Of a stretch of 61,826 nucleotides of DNA, positions 16,692-25,101 are shown in pieces. The notes under the pieces are model-generated. The model was not told the origin of the DNA and did no database searches. It saw nothing but the letters and a program-made list of their open reading frames with translations. The position numbers and the translations under genes are program-made. Numbering within the stretch: position 1 is the stretch's first letter; each line of letters starts with the position of its first letter. Source of the DNA: Burkholderiaceae bacterium (GTDB lineage Bacteria; Pseudomonadota; Gammaproteobacteria; Burkholderiales; Burkholderiaceae_E); the NCBI GenBank assembly GCA_016710525.1, contig JADJVQ010000050.1:1-61826 (forward strand), in the 5' to 3' direction.

Positions 16692-17768
16692 ATGAGCGAC
16701 GTGTCTGTCGATCGCACCCGTCGGGTGCGTCCTGTTCTCGAATACCCCTGCGGTGAGCCGCCGGCCGCCGGCGCGGTCACCGAAGTGGCCACTGGCGTGC
16801 TGTGGATCCGCATGCCGCTGCCCTTTTCGCTGGCCAATATCAATCTCTGGGCGATTCGCGACGGCGAACAATGGGCCATCGTCGACACCGGCATCCAGAC
16901 CTCCGACACCGCGACCGCCTGGCGCCAGGTGCTGGCCGGTCCGCTCGAAAACCGCGGCCTGAGCCGGGTGATGGTCACCCACATGCATCCGGATCATGTC
17001 GGGATGGCCGGATGGCTGATCCGCAAGTCGGATTGCAGCCTGTGGATGACCCGGCTGGAATACCTGAACTGCCGCGTGCTGGTGGCCGACACCGGCCGCG
17101 AAGCGCCCGACGACGGGGTGCGTTTCTATCGTCGCGCCGGCTGGGGCGATGACGCCATCGAGTACTACCGCACGCGCTTCGGCGGTTTCGGCAAGAGCAC
17201 CTACAAGCTGCCCGACAGCTTCCGGCGGCTGCGCGATGGCGAATCCCTCACCATCGGCGAACACCAGTGGCGGGTGGTGGTGGGCAACGGGCACTCGCCC
17301 GAGCACGCCTGTTTTTATTGCCCGGACCTGAAACTGCTCATTTCGGGCGATCAGGTGCTGCCGCGCATCTCGTCGAACGTGTCGGTGTTCCCGACCGAAC
17401 CCGATGCCGACCCGCTGGGCGACTGGATGAGCTCGCTGGCCCGGATCAAGCGCGAGGTGCCCGACGACGTGCTGGTGCTGCCGGCCCACAACGAACCGTT
17501 CCGGGGCCTGCATGCGCGCCTGGACGATCTGATCCGTGGCCACGAGGTCGGCCTGGAGCGCCTGCGCCGTTCGCTGCGCGAGCCGCGCCGGGCGATCGAC
17601 GTGTTCGGCGCATTGTTCGCCCGCAAGATCGAGGGGGACCAGCACCTGCTCAGCATGGCCACCGGCGAGAGCCTTGCGCACCTGAATTACCTGGTGGCCC
17701 GCGGCGAGGCCGTCGTCGAGCGCGACGAACAGGGCGTCAACTGGTACCGGGTCGCCGCGCCCGCCTGA
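16692..17768 (+). CDS. Metallo-beta-lactamase-fold hydrolase
   Basis: 358 residues. The HxHxDH zinc motif is HMHPDH at 97-102, preceded by WAIVDTGIQT (61-70), with further ligands in GNGHSPEHACF, the aspartate of LLISGDQVLP, and the C-terminal PAHNEPF. The C-terminal helical part (about 265-358) is the extension often seen in thioesterase- or glyoxalase-II-like members. It may act on a CoA or glutathione thioester; the true substrate is not determinable. It is the first gene of a plus-strand group with the 77-residue protein and the NiCoT transporter. The start has GAGG roughly 20 bp upstream, so the precise ATG is likely but not certain. Confidence 0.88.
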   Translation: MSDVSVDRTRRVRPVLEYPCGEPPAAGAVTEVATGVLWIRMPLPFSLANINLWAIRDGEQWAIVDTGIQTSDTATAWRQVLAGPLENRGLSRVMVTHMHPDHVGMAGWLIRKSDCSLWMTRLEYLNCRVLVADTGREAPDDGVRFYRRAGWGDDAIEYYRTRFGGFGKSTYKLPDSFRRLRDGESLTIGEHQWRVVVGNGHSPEHACFYCPDLKLLISGDQVLPRISSNVSVFPTEPDADPLGDWMSSLARIKREVPDDVLVLPAHNEPFRGLHARLDDLIRGHEVGLERLRRSLREPRRAIDVFGALFARKIEGDQHLLSMATGESLAHLNYLVARGEAVVERDEQGVNWYRVAAPA

Positions 17769-17811
17769 GGGCCGGGCAGGCCGGCCGACCCCTGGGGCAG
17801 GAAACCCTCGC

Positions 17812-18045
17812 ATGAGCTATCCCGATCGCCTGCTGCTGCGGGGCGCCTGCGCGCTGCTGGGCGATGAGCTGCGCTTCGAGCCCGCGCCGCTCGATGTGCT
17901 GATCGAGGGCGAGTACCGCGGGCTGGCCGATCGCTATGCGGCGGCCGAGGCCTCCTCGGCCCCGGTGATCGAAGCCGTGGCGGCCCTTTACCGGCGTTCG
18001 CTGGCCAGCGCGATCCCCGCCGACACTCATCGGGCGCGACTGTGA
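17812..18045 (+). CDS. Small protein of unknown function, coupled to the NiCoT gene
   Basis: 77 residues, ATG preceded by AGGAAA. It begins MSYPDRLLLRGACALLGDEL and ends IPADTHRARL. It has no signal peptide and no metal-binding cluster; it is mildly amphipathic. Its TGA overlaps the GTG of the NiCoT gene (GTGA), a strong sign that it is translated. I recognise no family. It may be an accessory of the transporter or simply an upstream coupling frame. Confidence 0.6.
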   Translation: MSYPDRLLLRGACALLGDELRFEPAPLDVLIEGEYRGLADRYAAAEASSAPVIEAVAALYRRSLASAIPADTHRARL

Positions 18046-18848
18046 CGCCTGCGCTCGATTCGCTCGCACTGATGGGGGTGGTGCTGGCGCTGGGCTTCAA
18101 GCACGGCTTCGATGCCGACCACCTCGCTGCCATCGATGCCACGAGCCGGCTGAATCGGCAGGCCGGACGCGACAGGGCGGCACGCTGGAGCGGCGCGCAG
18201 TTTTCGCTGGGGCATTCGCTGGTGGTGCTGCTGATCGCACAGATCAGTTACCGCGCAGGCGGTGTATTCCTGCCCGACTGGCTCGACGCCACCGGCGCCT
18301 GGCTGTCGATCGCCTGTCTGACGCTGGTCGGCCTGCTGAGCATCCGCACGGCCGGTCATGCCGCGCCCCGTGCGCACGCGCTGCCGCGCTGGCTGCGTCC
18401 GCTGGCCCCGCTGACCGTCTCGCGTTGGGGCGCGGCGGTCACCGGCGCACTGTTCGCGCTGTCGCTGGACACCCTGTCGATGGCGGCCTGGTTCGCGGGC
18501 AGCGGGGCGCGTATCGGCGGCGCCGGCATCGTGTTCCTGCTGGCACTGGCCTTCGGTGCGGGCATGCTGCTGGCCGATGGCGTGGCCGGCTGGTGGGTCA
18601 ATCGCCTGGCCGGCGCCGCGGCGCTGCAGCGCGAGCGGGGGCGGCGTTACGCCGGCTGGCTGATCGGCGTGGGCGCCCTGGTCACCGCCGGACTGGGCGT
18701 GGCGCGCCAGTTGGCCGCGCCGCTGGACCAGTGGGCCGATGGCCATGCCCTGCTGCTGGGGCTGGGGCTGCTGGCAGCCACCAGCGTGCTGCTGCTGGCC
18801 GGGCGCCGGATGGCGCCGAGCACACCGTCTACACGTCGCCCCGAGTGA
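18042..18848 (+). CDS. NiCoT family nickel/cobalt transporter
   Basis: 268 residues from GTG 18042. The signature HGFDADH at 21-27, in the first transmembrane region, is the diagnostic motif of NiCoT permeases (H and D residues bind Ni or Co). Six or more hydrophobic segments follow. It is an inner-membrane protein, short compared with ~330-residue classical NiCoTs, close to the UreH/HupE-like size class. No urease, hydrogenase or B12 gene is adjacent. The last 20 bp overlap the convergent dehydrogenase gene. Confidence 0.85.
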   Translation: MTPALDSLALMGVVLALGFKHGFDADHLAAIDATSRLNRQAGRDRAARWSGAQFSLGHSLVVLLIAQISYRAGGVFLPDWLDATGAWLSIACLTLVGLLSIRTAGHAAPRAHALPRWLRPLAPLTVSRWGAAVTGALFALSLDTLSMAAWFAGSGARIGGAGIVFLLALAFGAGMLLADGVAGWWVNRLAGAAALQRERGRRYAGWLIGVGALVTAGLGVARQLAAPLDQWADGHALLLGLGLLAATSVLLLAGRRMAPSTPSTRRPE

Positions 18849-19773
18849 GGTCTTCCGGGTCCTGACCGGCCTGATATCGGGCCAGGTTGCGCGCCACCTT
18901 GGCGACCAGCGCTTCGCGGATGTACGACGAAATCGCCGAGGTGTGCGGCGAGATGCGCACCTTGGCATGGTGATACAGCGGATGGCCGGCCGGCAGCGGC
19001 TCGGGGTCGGTGACGTCGAGCGTGGCGCGCGCGAGCTGGCCGGCGTCCAGGGCGGCGATCAGGGCCGTCTGGTCGACCAGGGTGCCCCGGCCGATGTTGA
19101 TCAGGTGCAGCCCCCGTTTCGCGCAGGCCAGCACCTCGGCATTGACCATGTGCCGCGTTTCGGGGGTGGCGGGCGCAGCAATCACGACGTGGTCGCATAA
19201 CGCAAACAGCTCGCTCAGGCTGGCCGCGCGCTCGATGCCGGGCAGCGCAAATGCAGCGCTCGTGCGGCGCAGGGCCCGAACCTTCATGCCCAGCGCCAGG
19301 GCCTTGGTGGCCAGCGCCAGTCCGATCGGACCCATGCCGACGATGCCCAGCGTGGAGTCTCGCAGCATGCCCAGCGACGAATGTTTCCATTGCTCCGGAC
19401 CCTTGACCCACAGGCGGGGCAGCTTCTTGGCATGCTCGAAGAGCGCAGCCAGCACGTACTCGGCGATCGGTTCGGCACCCACGCCGCGCCCGGTGCTGAC
19501 CTTGGGCACTTCGAACACCCAGGGCGGGTAGCTGTCGATGCCGGCCGAGATCAGCTGGATCCACTTCAGATTGAACGGCCAGCCGGGCGGACGCACGCGC
19601 AGCGGCGAGGCGGGGTCGCGCGGGTAGCTGGCCGACAGCAGGATGTTGACCTCGGGCGGCAGGCTTGCCGGCGCACCAGCCGGCAGGCTCAGCCACCGCA
19701 CCTCGGGCATCTCCTGAGCGAGACGCTTGTCGACGATCTCGCCGAACTGCGTCGCGATCACCAGCTGGCTCAT
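18829..19773 (-). CDS. D-isomer-specific 2-hydroxyacid dehydrogenase
   Basis: 314 residues from MSQLVIATQFGE (ATG 19773); longer upstream frames have no family similarity. The NAD-binding motif is LGIVGMGPIGLALATKA, the catalytic arginine is in NIGRGTLVDQT, and the catalytic histidine is in ISPHTSAIS. It lies 37 bp downstream of the molybdenum hydroxylase large subunit, so probably the last gene of that operon. It is not a close duplicate of the dehydrogenase at 8772-9815. Its substrate may be a hydroxy- or oxo-acid connected with the hydroxylase reaction. Confidence 0.88.
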   Translation of the reverse strand: MSQLVIATQFGEIVDKRLAQEMPEVRWLSLPAGAPASLPPEVNILLSASYPRDPASPLRVRPPGWPFNLKWIQLISAGIDSYPPWVFEVPKVSTGRGVGAEPIAEYVLAALFEHAKKLPRLWVKGPEQWKHSSLGMLRDSTLGIVGMGPIGLALATKALALGMKVRALRRTSAAFALPGIERAASLSELFALCDHVVIAAPATPETRHMVNAEVLACAKRGLHLINIGRGTLVDQTALIAALDAGQLARATLDVTDPEPLPAGHPLYHHAKVRISPHTSAISSYIREALVAKVARNLARYQAGQDPEDLTRGDV

Positions 19774-19810
19774 GCCGGGGCCCGGGGCGTTGTTGTGCGG
19801 CAGCCGCGCA

Positions 19811-22123
19811 TCAGCGCCGCTCTCGCAGGGCTTTCCAGACGATCGCCGGGGTGAAGGGCATGTCCATCGGCGGCACGCCGGCGCGGCGCAGCGCATCGCT
19901 CATGGCATTGACCAGCGCCGGCAAGGAGCCCGAACAGCCCGACTCGCCCACGCCCTTGGCGCCCAGCGCATTGAGCTTGGTCGGCACCAGGTGGTAGTCG
20001 GTGCGGATGTGCGGCACCCAGCCCACGCGCGGCATCACGTAGTCCATGAAGCTGCCGGTCAGCAGCTGCGCGGTATCGGCATCGTAGATGGCATGTTCGC
20101 CGAACACCTGGCCGGCGCCTTGCAGCACCCCGCCATGGACCTGGCCCTGGACCAGCTGCGGCGAGACCACGAAGCCCAGATCGTCGACCGCGTTGTAGGA
20201 AATGACGTCGGTGACACCGGTCGCCGGATCGATTTCGACCTCGGCCACGTGGCAGCCATTGGGAAAGGTGGTGCCGGAGACGGATTCGCCTTCGCAGTCG
20301 AGCGGATGCGGGGTCGGCCCGCGCAGCGACGCCGCCAGGTCGAGCAGCGAGATGTGATGCTCGCCGGCGTGGAAGGCGCCGTTGCGGTATTCGACCGTGC
20401 CCTCGGGATGGGCCAGCGCACGCGCCGCATGGGGCCGCGCGCGCGCGATCAGGTTGCCGATCAGCACCTTGAACGCGCTGCCCGCGCCGTACAGCGAGCG
20501 GGAGCCGCCGGTCCCGTTGCCCATCAGCTCGGTGGCCGGGTCGCTGGCGTGATAGCGGATCAGTTCGCGCGGGATGCCCAGTCCGTCGGAGACGATCTGG
20601 GCGAACGACGTCTCGTGGCCCTGGCCCGACGGGCCGGTCACTCCGTACAAATGGACCAGGCCATCGCCGCGGAAATGCGCCGACACCATGTCCTTGGGGG
20701 CGCCGCCGGCGCCCGAGGCCTCGAGATAACAGCCAAAGCCGATGCCGCGCAGCCGGCCGCGGGCCTCGCTGGCGGCGCGGCGCGCCGGGAAGCCGGCGTA
20801 GTCCGCCTGCTTCAGGGCCTTGTCCATGACCGCGGCGAATTCGCCGCCGTCGTAGACCGTGCCGTTGGCCGTGGTGTAGGGGAAGGCGCTGGGCGGGATG
20901 AAATTGCGCCGGCGCAGGGCCACCGGATCGAGCCCGTGTTCGGCTGCGGCCTGGTCCATCAGGCGCTCGATCACGTAGGCGATGTCGGGCCGGCCGGCGC
21001 CGCGATAGGCCGAGACCGGCACCGTGTTGGTGAACACCAGCGTGGAGCGCGCGTACAGCGCCGGCACCCGGTAGACCCCGCCCATCGTCACCGTGATGTT
21101 CTTGGTGCCGATCATCGACTGGAAGTAGACGGTGTAGGCGCCCAGGTCGGCCTGATCCTCGAACCGGAAGGCCAGGATGGTGTTGTCGTCGGCCAGGGCA
21201 ACGCTGGCCTCGAGCGTGAGCGCGCGGCCGTGCCAGTCGCTCAGGAAGACCTCGGAGCGCGAGCCCACCCACTTCACCGGCCGGCCGAGCTTGCGCGCGG
21301 CCAGCATCACCAGGATGTGTTCGGGATAGGGTCCGCCGCGCAGGCCGAACGAGCCGCCCACATCCTGGGCGACCACTTCGATGCGGCTGGCGTCGAAGCC
21401 GGTGACCGCGGCCAGCGACGAGCGCATGCCCAGCACGCCCTGGGTGGGGGTGTACAGGGTGAAGTGCTCGCGGGCGGTGTCGTAGGTCGCCAGACACGCG
21501 CGAGGCTCCATCGGGGCGCCGATCAGGCGCTGGCTGTGCACCCGCAGCGTGGTGGTGCGGGCGGCCTTGGCGAAGGCGGCATCGACAGCGGCACTGTTGC
21601 CGGCTTCGAAGACCAGGCCGACGTTGCCCGGATGGCTGTCGTGCAGCTGCGGTGCGCCGGCGGCGAGGGCGGCGTCGAGCGAGGCGACCGCGGGCAGCTC
21701 TTCGTAGTCGATCTCGACGAGCTCGGCGGCATCCTGGGCGGCCAGCGCGGTGTCGGCGATGACCATCGCGATCGGCTGGCCGACGAAACGCACGCGATCG
21801 GTGGCGAGCACGGGCAGCGGCCGCTTGGCCTGCGGCTTGCCGTCGGTGCCGACCAGCGGGGGGCCCGACGGGATCTCGTGAAAGCCCGCTTCGGCGACAT
21901 CCCAGGCGGTGAGCACCGCGACCACGCCGGCGGCGGCACTGGCCGCGGCGGTGTCGACCTTGACCAGCCGTGCATGGGCGCGGTCGGAGCGGACCACGAA
22001 GGCGTGCAGCTGGCCGCTCAGGTTCCAGTCGGCGGTGTACTTGCCCTGGCCGGTGACCAGGCGGAGGTCTTCATGGCGGGCGGGGACCAGATCGCTGGCC
22101 CGCGAGTCGATGATGGCGCTCAT
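19811..22123 (-). CDS. Molybdenum hydroxylase large subunit (xanthine dehydrogenase/CoxL family)
   Basis: 770 residues from ATG 22123, with GGAG upstream; the ATGA start overlaps the stop of the small-subunit gene. It carries the aldehyde oxidase/xanthine dehydrogenase a/b hammerhead domain (about 15-130) followed by the molybdopterin-binding domain. Visible cofactor-contacting segments are QDVGGSFGLRGG, VSAYRGAGRPD and the C-terminal GAKGVGESGCSG, whose glutamate is the catalytic base. The active-site loop AYRGAGR lacks the cysteine of true CO dehydrogenase (AYRCSFR), so this is a form II enzyme hydroxylating an unknown organic substrate, not a CO oxidiser. Confidence 0.92.
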   Translation of the reverse strand: MSAIIDSRASDLVPARHEDLRLVTGQGKYTADWNLSGQLHAFVVRSDRAHARLVKVDTAAASAAAGVVAVLTAWDVAEAGFHEIPSGPPLVGTDGKPQAKRPLPVLATDRVRFVGQPIAMVIADTALAAQDAAELVEIDYEELPAVASLDAALAAGAPQLHDSHPGNVGLVFEAGNSAAVDAAFAKAARTTTLRVHSQRLIGAPMEPRACLATYDTAREHFTLYTPTQGVLGMRSSLAAVTGFDASRIEVVAQDVGGSFGLRGGPYPEHILVMLAARKLGRPVKWVGSRSEVFLSDWHGRALTLEASVALADDNTILAFRFEDQADLGAYTVYFQSMIGTKNITVTMGGVYRVPALYARSTLVFTNTVPVSAYRGAGRPDIAYVIERLMDQAAAEHGLDPVALRRRNFIPPSAFPYTTANGTVYDGGEFAAVMDKALKQADYAGFPARRAASEARGRLRGIGFGCYLEASGAGGAPKDMVSAHFRGDGLVHLYGVTGPSGQGHETSFAQIVSDGLGIPRELIRYHASDPATELMGNGTGGSRSLYGAGSAFKVLIGNLIARARPHAARALAHPEGTVEYRNGAFHAGEHHISLLDLAASLRGPTPHPLDCEGESVSGTTFPNGCHVAEVEIDPATGVTDVISYNAVDDLGFVVSPQLVQGQVHGGVLQGAGQVFGEHAIYDADTAQLLTGSFMDYVMPRVGWVPHIRTDYHLVPTKLNALGAKGVGESGCSGSLPALVNAMSDALRRAGVPPMDMPFTPAIVWKALRERR

Positions 22124-22617
22124 GTGCGATCTCCGTGACCGGCCGCCGACGGGGCGGCGGCCAGTTGCGCGGCGGCCGTCTTGACCGCCGCGACGATGTT
22201 CACGTAACCGGTGCAGCGGCACAGGTTGCCGGCAAGGCCCTCGCGGATCTGCTCGTCGGTGGGCGCCGGGTGGCGCTTGAGCAGGTCGACGCTGGCCATG
22301 ATCATGCCGGGGGTGCAAAAGCCGCATTGCAGGCCGTGGCAGGCCGAGAAGGCCTGCTGCACGGCATGCAGCCGGTCGCCCTTGGCCAGGCCCTCGATCG
22401 TGACGACCGAGCAGCCTTCGGCCTGCGCGGCCAGCATGGTGCACGACTTGACGGCCTGGCCGTCGACGTGGACGGTGCAGCAGCCGCATTGGCTGGTGTC
22501 GCAGCCGATGTGGGTGCCGGTGAGTCCGAGCTGGCTGCGCAGCAGGTCGGCGAGCAGGGTGCGCTGTTCGCAATGCACCGTGCGGTGTTCGCCATTGACG
22601 ACGAGTTCGATCTTCAT
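22120..22617 (-). CDS. Molybdenum hydroxylase small subunit, two [2Fe-2S] clusters (CoxS-like)
   Basis: 165 residues. The N-terminal plant-type ferredoxin domain has IGCDTSQCGCCTVHVDG plus a further Cys (cluster II). The C-terminal four-helix domain has QCGFCTPGM and NLCRCTGY (cluster I). Length and Cys spacing are standard. It passes electrons from the molybdenum site to the FAD subunit. Gene order FAD-FeS-Mo is the usual medium-small-large arrangement of bacterial form II operons. Confidence 0.93.
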   Translation of the reverse strand: MKIELVVNGEHRTVHCEQRTLLADLLRSQLGLTGTHIGCDTSQCGCCTVHVDGQAVKSCTMLAAQAEGCSVVTIEGLAKGDRLHAVQQAFSACHGLQCGFCTPGMIMASVDLLKRHPAPTDEQIREGLAGNLCRCTGYVNIVAAVKTAAAQLAAAPSAAGHGDRT

Positions 22618-22633
22618 CGGAGGTCCTTCGGGG

Positions 22634-23440
22634 TCAGGCGGCGTGGCCGGTGATGTGGGCCACTGCGCGCACCGTCATCAGCTGAGCGAGATGGGCGCGG
22701 TATTCGGCTGGGGCATGCTGGTCGGCGTTCAGGCCGTCGGCCGGCAGGGTCAGGGCCTGGATAGCGGCGGTGGAGAAGTCCCTGGCCAGCGCGGCCTCGG
22801 CGGCTTCCCAGCGAAAAACGCAGGGACCGGCGCCGGTGACCGCGACCCGCACGCTGTCGTCGAACTGGGCGACGAACACGCCCGTCATCGCGTAGCCGGA
22901 AGCGGCGTGCGCGAACTTGGCATAGGCGGCGCGGCGGGGCCGCTCGAAGCGGATCGCCGTGATGATCTCGTCGGCTTGCAGCGCGGTGGTGAACATGCCC
23001 TGGAAATAGTCATCGGCCGCGATGCTGCGGCGATCGGTCGCGATCTCGGCGCGGCAGCCCAGCACGGCCGCCGGGTAGTCGGCTGCGGGATCGTTGTTGG
23101 CGATCGCGCCGCCCAGCGTGCCGCGGGCGCGGACCTGCGGGTCGCCGATCTGCCCGGCCAGGGCGGCCAGCGCCGGCAGCGACGCGAGCACGGTGGCATC
23201 GGTGGCGATTTCGCCATGGCGATTGGCCGCGCCCACGATCAGGCTCTGGCCGTCGAGCCGGATGCCGTGCAGCTCGGGCAGCCGCGCGATGTCGATCAGA
23301 CATGACGGGGCCGCCAGGCGATGCTTCATCGAGGGCAGCAGCGTCATGCCGCCGGCGAGCACCTTGGCCTGCGGGTCGGCCTTCAGGCTGGCGACAGCCT
23401 GAGCCAACCCGGCTGCCCGCTGGTAGGTAAACGGATACAT
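22634..23440 (-). CDS. Molybdenum hydroxylase FAD-binding subunit (CoxM-like)
   Basis: 268 residues from ATG 23440 (MYPFTYQRAAGLAQAV), the family's usual N terminus; an ATG 33 bp upstream is a weaker choice. FAD-contacting segments are VLAGGMTLLPSMKHR and the ARGTLGGAIANNDPAADY loop. The C-terminal CO dehydrogenase flavoprotein domain follows. It is the first gene of the operon. The ~200-bp gap between it and the divergent acyltransferase gene must hold both promoters; no clear motif is visible there. Confidence 0.92.
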   Translation of the reverse strand: MYPFTYQRAAGLAQAVASLKADPQAKVLAGGMTLLPSMKHRLAAPSCLIDIARLPELHGIRLDGQSLIVGAANRHGEIATDATVLASLPALAALAGQIGDPQVRARGTLGGAIANNDPAADYPAAVLGCRAEIATDRRSIAADDYFQGMFTTALQADEIITAIRFERPRRAAYAKFAHAASGYAMTGVFVAQFDDSVRVAVTGAGPCVFRWEAAEAALARDFSTAAIQALTLPADGLNADQHAPAEYRAHLAQLMTVRAVAHITGHAA

Positions 23441-23645
23441 GGGGGGCGCCTCTTTCGGAAAAGTCGCCGACACGGGAGGTACGACGACGAGGGGATTGCG
23501 ACATTAACACCGACCGCGGCGCCCGGTGAGCGGCCGGCGTTCCAGGACCCGTGCCGCGCGCCGTGGCGGTGCGCCGGCCCCGCCGGGGCGGCCGGCGGCC
23601 ACGCTATGCTTGGCGCCTTCTCAGGCGAGGACGGGCCGCGGGCGG

Positions 23646-25013
23646 ATGACGGAATCGACACGCAATACCGGCGAACCCGGCGCTCGCGGCGGGGATCGTC
23701 TGCCTGGAATCGACATGCTGCGCGGACTGGCCGTGGCCGGTGTGGTCTGCAATCACCTGGGCGCCTACCTGCAGGTGCAGGTGCCTTGGATCGGCCGGCT
23801 GGGCGGGCTGCTCGGGGTCGAGCTGTTTTTCGTCATCAGCGGATATCTGATCGCAGGCAGCTGCGCGGCGCTGCCCCTGGGCCCCTACCTGGTGCGGCGG
23901 GCATTCCGGATCTTCCCGGTCTATTGGGCGGTGGTGCTGGCGCTGACCGCGCTCGGGCCGGTCGGCCAGCGGCTGGCGGGCGCGCCGGCCGGCGACTGGT
24001 TCGCCTTCCTGCTCAACCTGCTGGCGCTCTCGCACCTGTATCCGCCGGCGCTGGCAGGCTTCGACGTGACCGCGGTGAGCTGGTCGCTGACGGTGGAACT
24101 GGGCTGGTACCTGGTCGCGCCGCTGCTGGCGCTGCTGTGGGGCATGCGCCCGAAGACGGGGGTCGATGCGCGGCAGGGCGCAAGCCGCCTGGCGCAGGCT
24201 GCGCCGGGGCCGCGCGCCCCGGCTGGCCGGAAGGCGGTCACGGGCACGGTTCTGGTGTTCGTGGCCGTGTCGGTGGCCTGGGTCTGGCTGGCGCAGCGTG
24301 GCGCCTTCGATCGGGTGTTCCTCGAGCTGCTGTGGGCCGGGCAGGTCGGGCCGATGACCGACTTTCTGCGGTATGCCTACCTGGTCAATGCGGCGCCCGC
24401 CCATCTCGTTTTTTTTGCGGCCGGAGCTGCGCTGGCGACCTGCGCACCTGCGGTGTCAGGTGGGCCCGCGATTCCCGAGAGACCCGGGGCGGCCGGTTTG
24501 CCCGATGTGCCGGCTGCTGTGGCTGTCGCGGCCGTGCCAGGCGCGCGCTTCAGGCGCCTGGGGCCGTGGCTGGCGGCGGCCGCCATCGCGCTGACGCTGC
24601 CATGGGCCGACCGGGTCAACGCGGTCCTTAACCTCAATCCGTCGCCGCTTCCGGTACTGGGCCTGGCCGCGCTGTTCCTGCTGATCCATCGGGTGTCGCC
24701 GACGGCCGTCGGCGAGGCTCTGTCGCGCCGCGGTGTGCCGACGCCGCTGGCGCGATCGGGCAGGGCACTGGCCCGGGTCCTGGACCGGATCGGGCTGGTC
24801 TCGTATCCGATCTACCTGATCCACGTTCCGGTCATGCTGTGGATCAAGGAGCGATGGCCGGCAGGCAGCGGGCTGGCCGCGCTGGCACAGGCCGCGGGGG
24901 CCCTGCTGCTGACCTGGCTGCTGGCCGAGCTGCTGCATCGGTGGGTCGAGCGTCCGGGCATCCGGGCAGGTCGTCGGGTGCGCCTGGGCAGAGGGCGCGC
25001 GGTCGGGGCCTGA
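23646..25013 (+). CDS. Acyltransferase 3 family integral membrane protein
   Basis: 455 residues from ATG 23646. Family features: PGIDMLRGLAVAGVVCNHLG (an R/H pair near the first membrane helix), GVELFFVISGYLI, and about ten transmembrane segments. These inner-membrane enzymes O-acetylate polysaccharides, lipid A or glycans. Two hydrophilic Ala/Pro/Gly-rich loops (about residues 170-200 and 275-315) are longer than usual. An upstream in-frame start at 23526 gives an arginine-rich extension unlikely to be real. It has no glycan gene neighbours here. Confidence 0.85.
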   Translation: MTESTRNTGEPGARGGDRLPGIDMLRGLAVAGVVCNHLGAYLQVQVPWIGRLGGLLGVELFFVISGYLIAGSCAALPLGPYLVRRAFRIFPVYWAVVLALTALGPVGQRLAGAPAGDWFAFLLNLLALSHLYPPALAGFDVTAVSWSLTVELGWYLVAPLLALLWGMRPKTGVDARQGASRLAQAAPGPRAPAGRKAVTGTVLVFVAVSVAWVWLAQRGAFDRVFLELLWAGQVGPMTDFLRYAYLVNAAPAHLVFFAAGAALATCAPAVSGGPAIPERPGAAGLPDVPAAVAVAAVPGARFRRLGPWLAAAAIALTLPWADRVNAVLNLNPSPLPVLGLAALFLLIHRVSPTAVGEALSRRGVPTPLARSGRALARVLDRIGLVSYPIYLIHVPVMLWIKERWPAGSGLAALAQAAGALLLTWLLAELLHRWVERPGIRAGRRVRLGRGRAVGA

Positions 25014-25101
25014 TCCCTCAGCGGTCGGCTGGGCCGGCTGAACGGCCTGTAGTTCGTCCGATGTCGGCCGTTATGTTCGTATGGCCTTAATCGTCAGTTG
25101 C

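Noticed and set aside
19811..23440. Aerobic CO dehydrogenase (coxMSL)
   Set aside because: The large subunit loop is AYRGAGR without the Cys that binds copper in true CO dehydrogenase.
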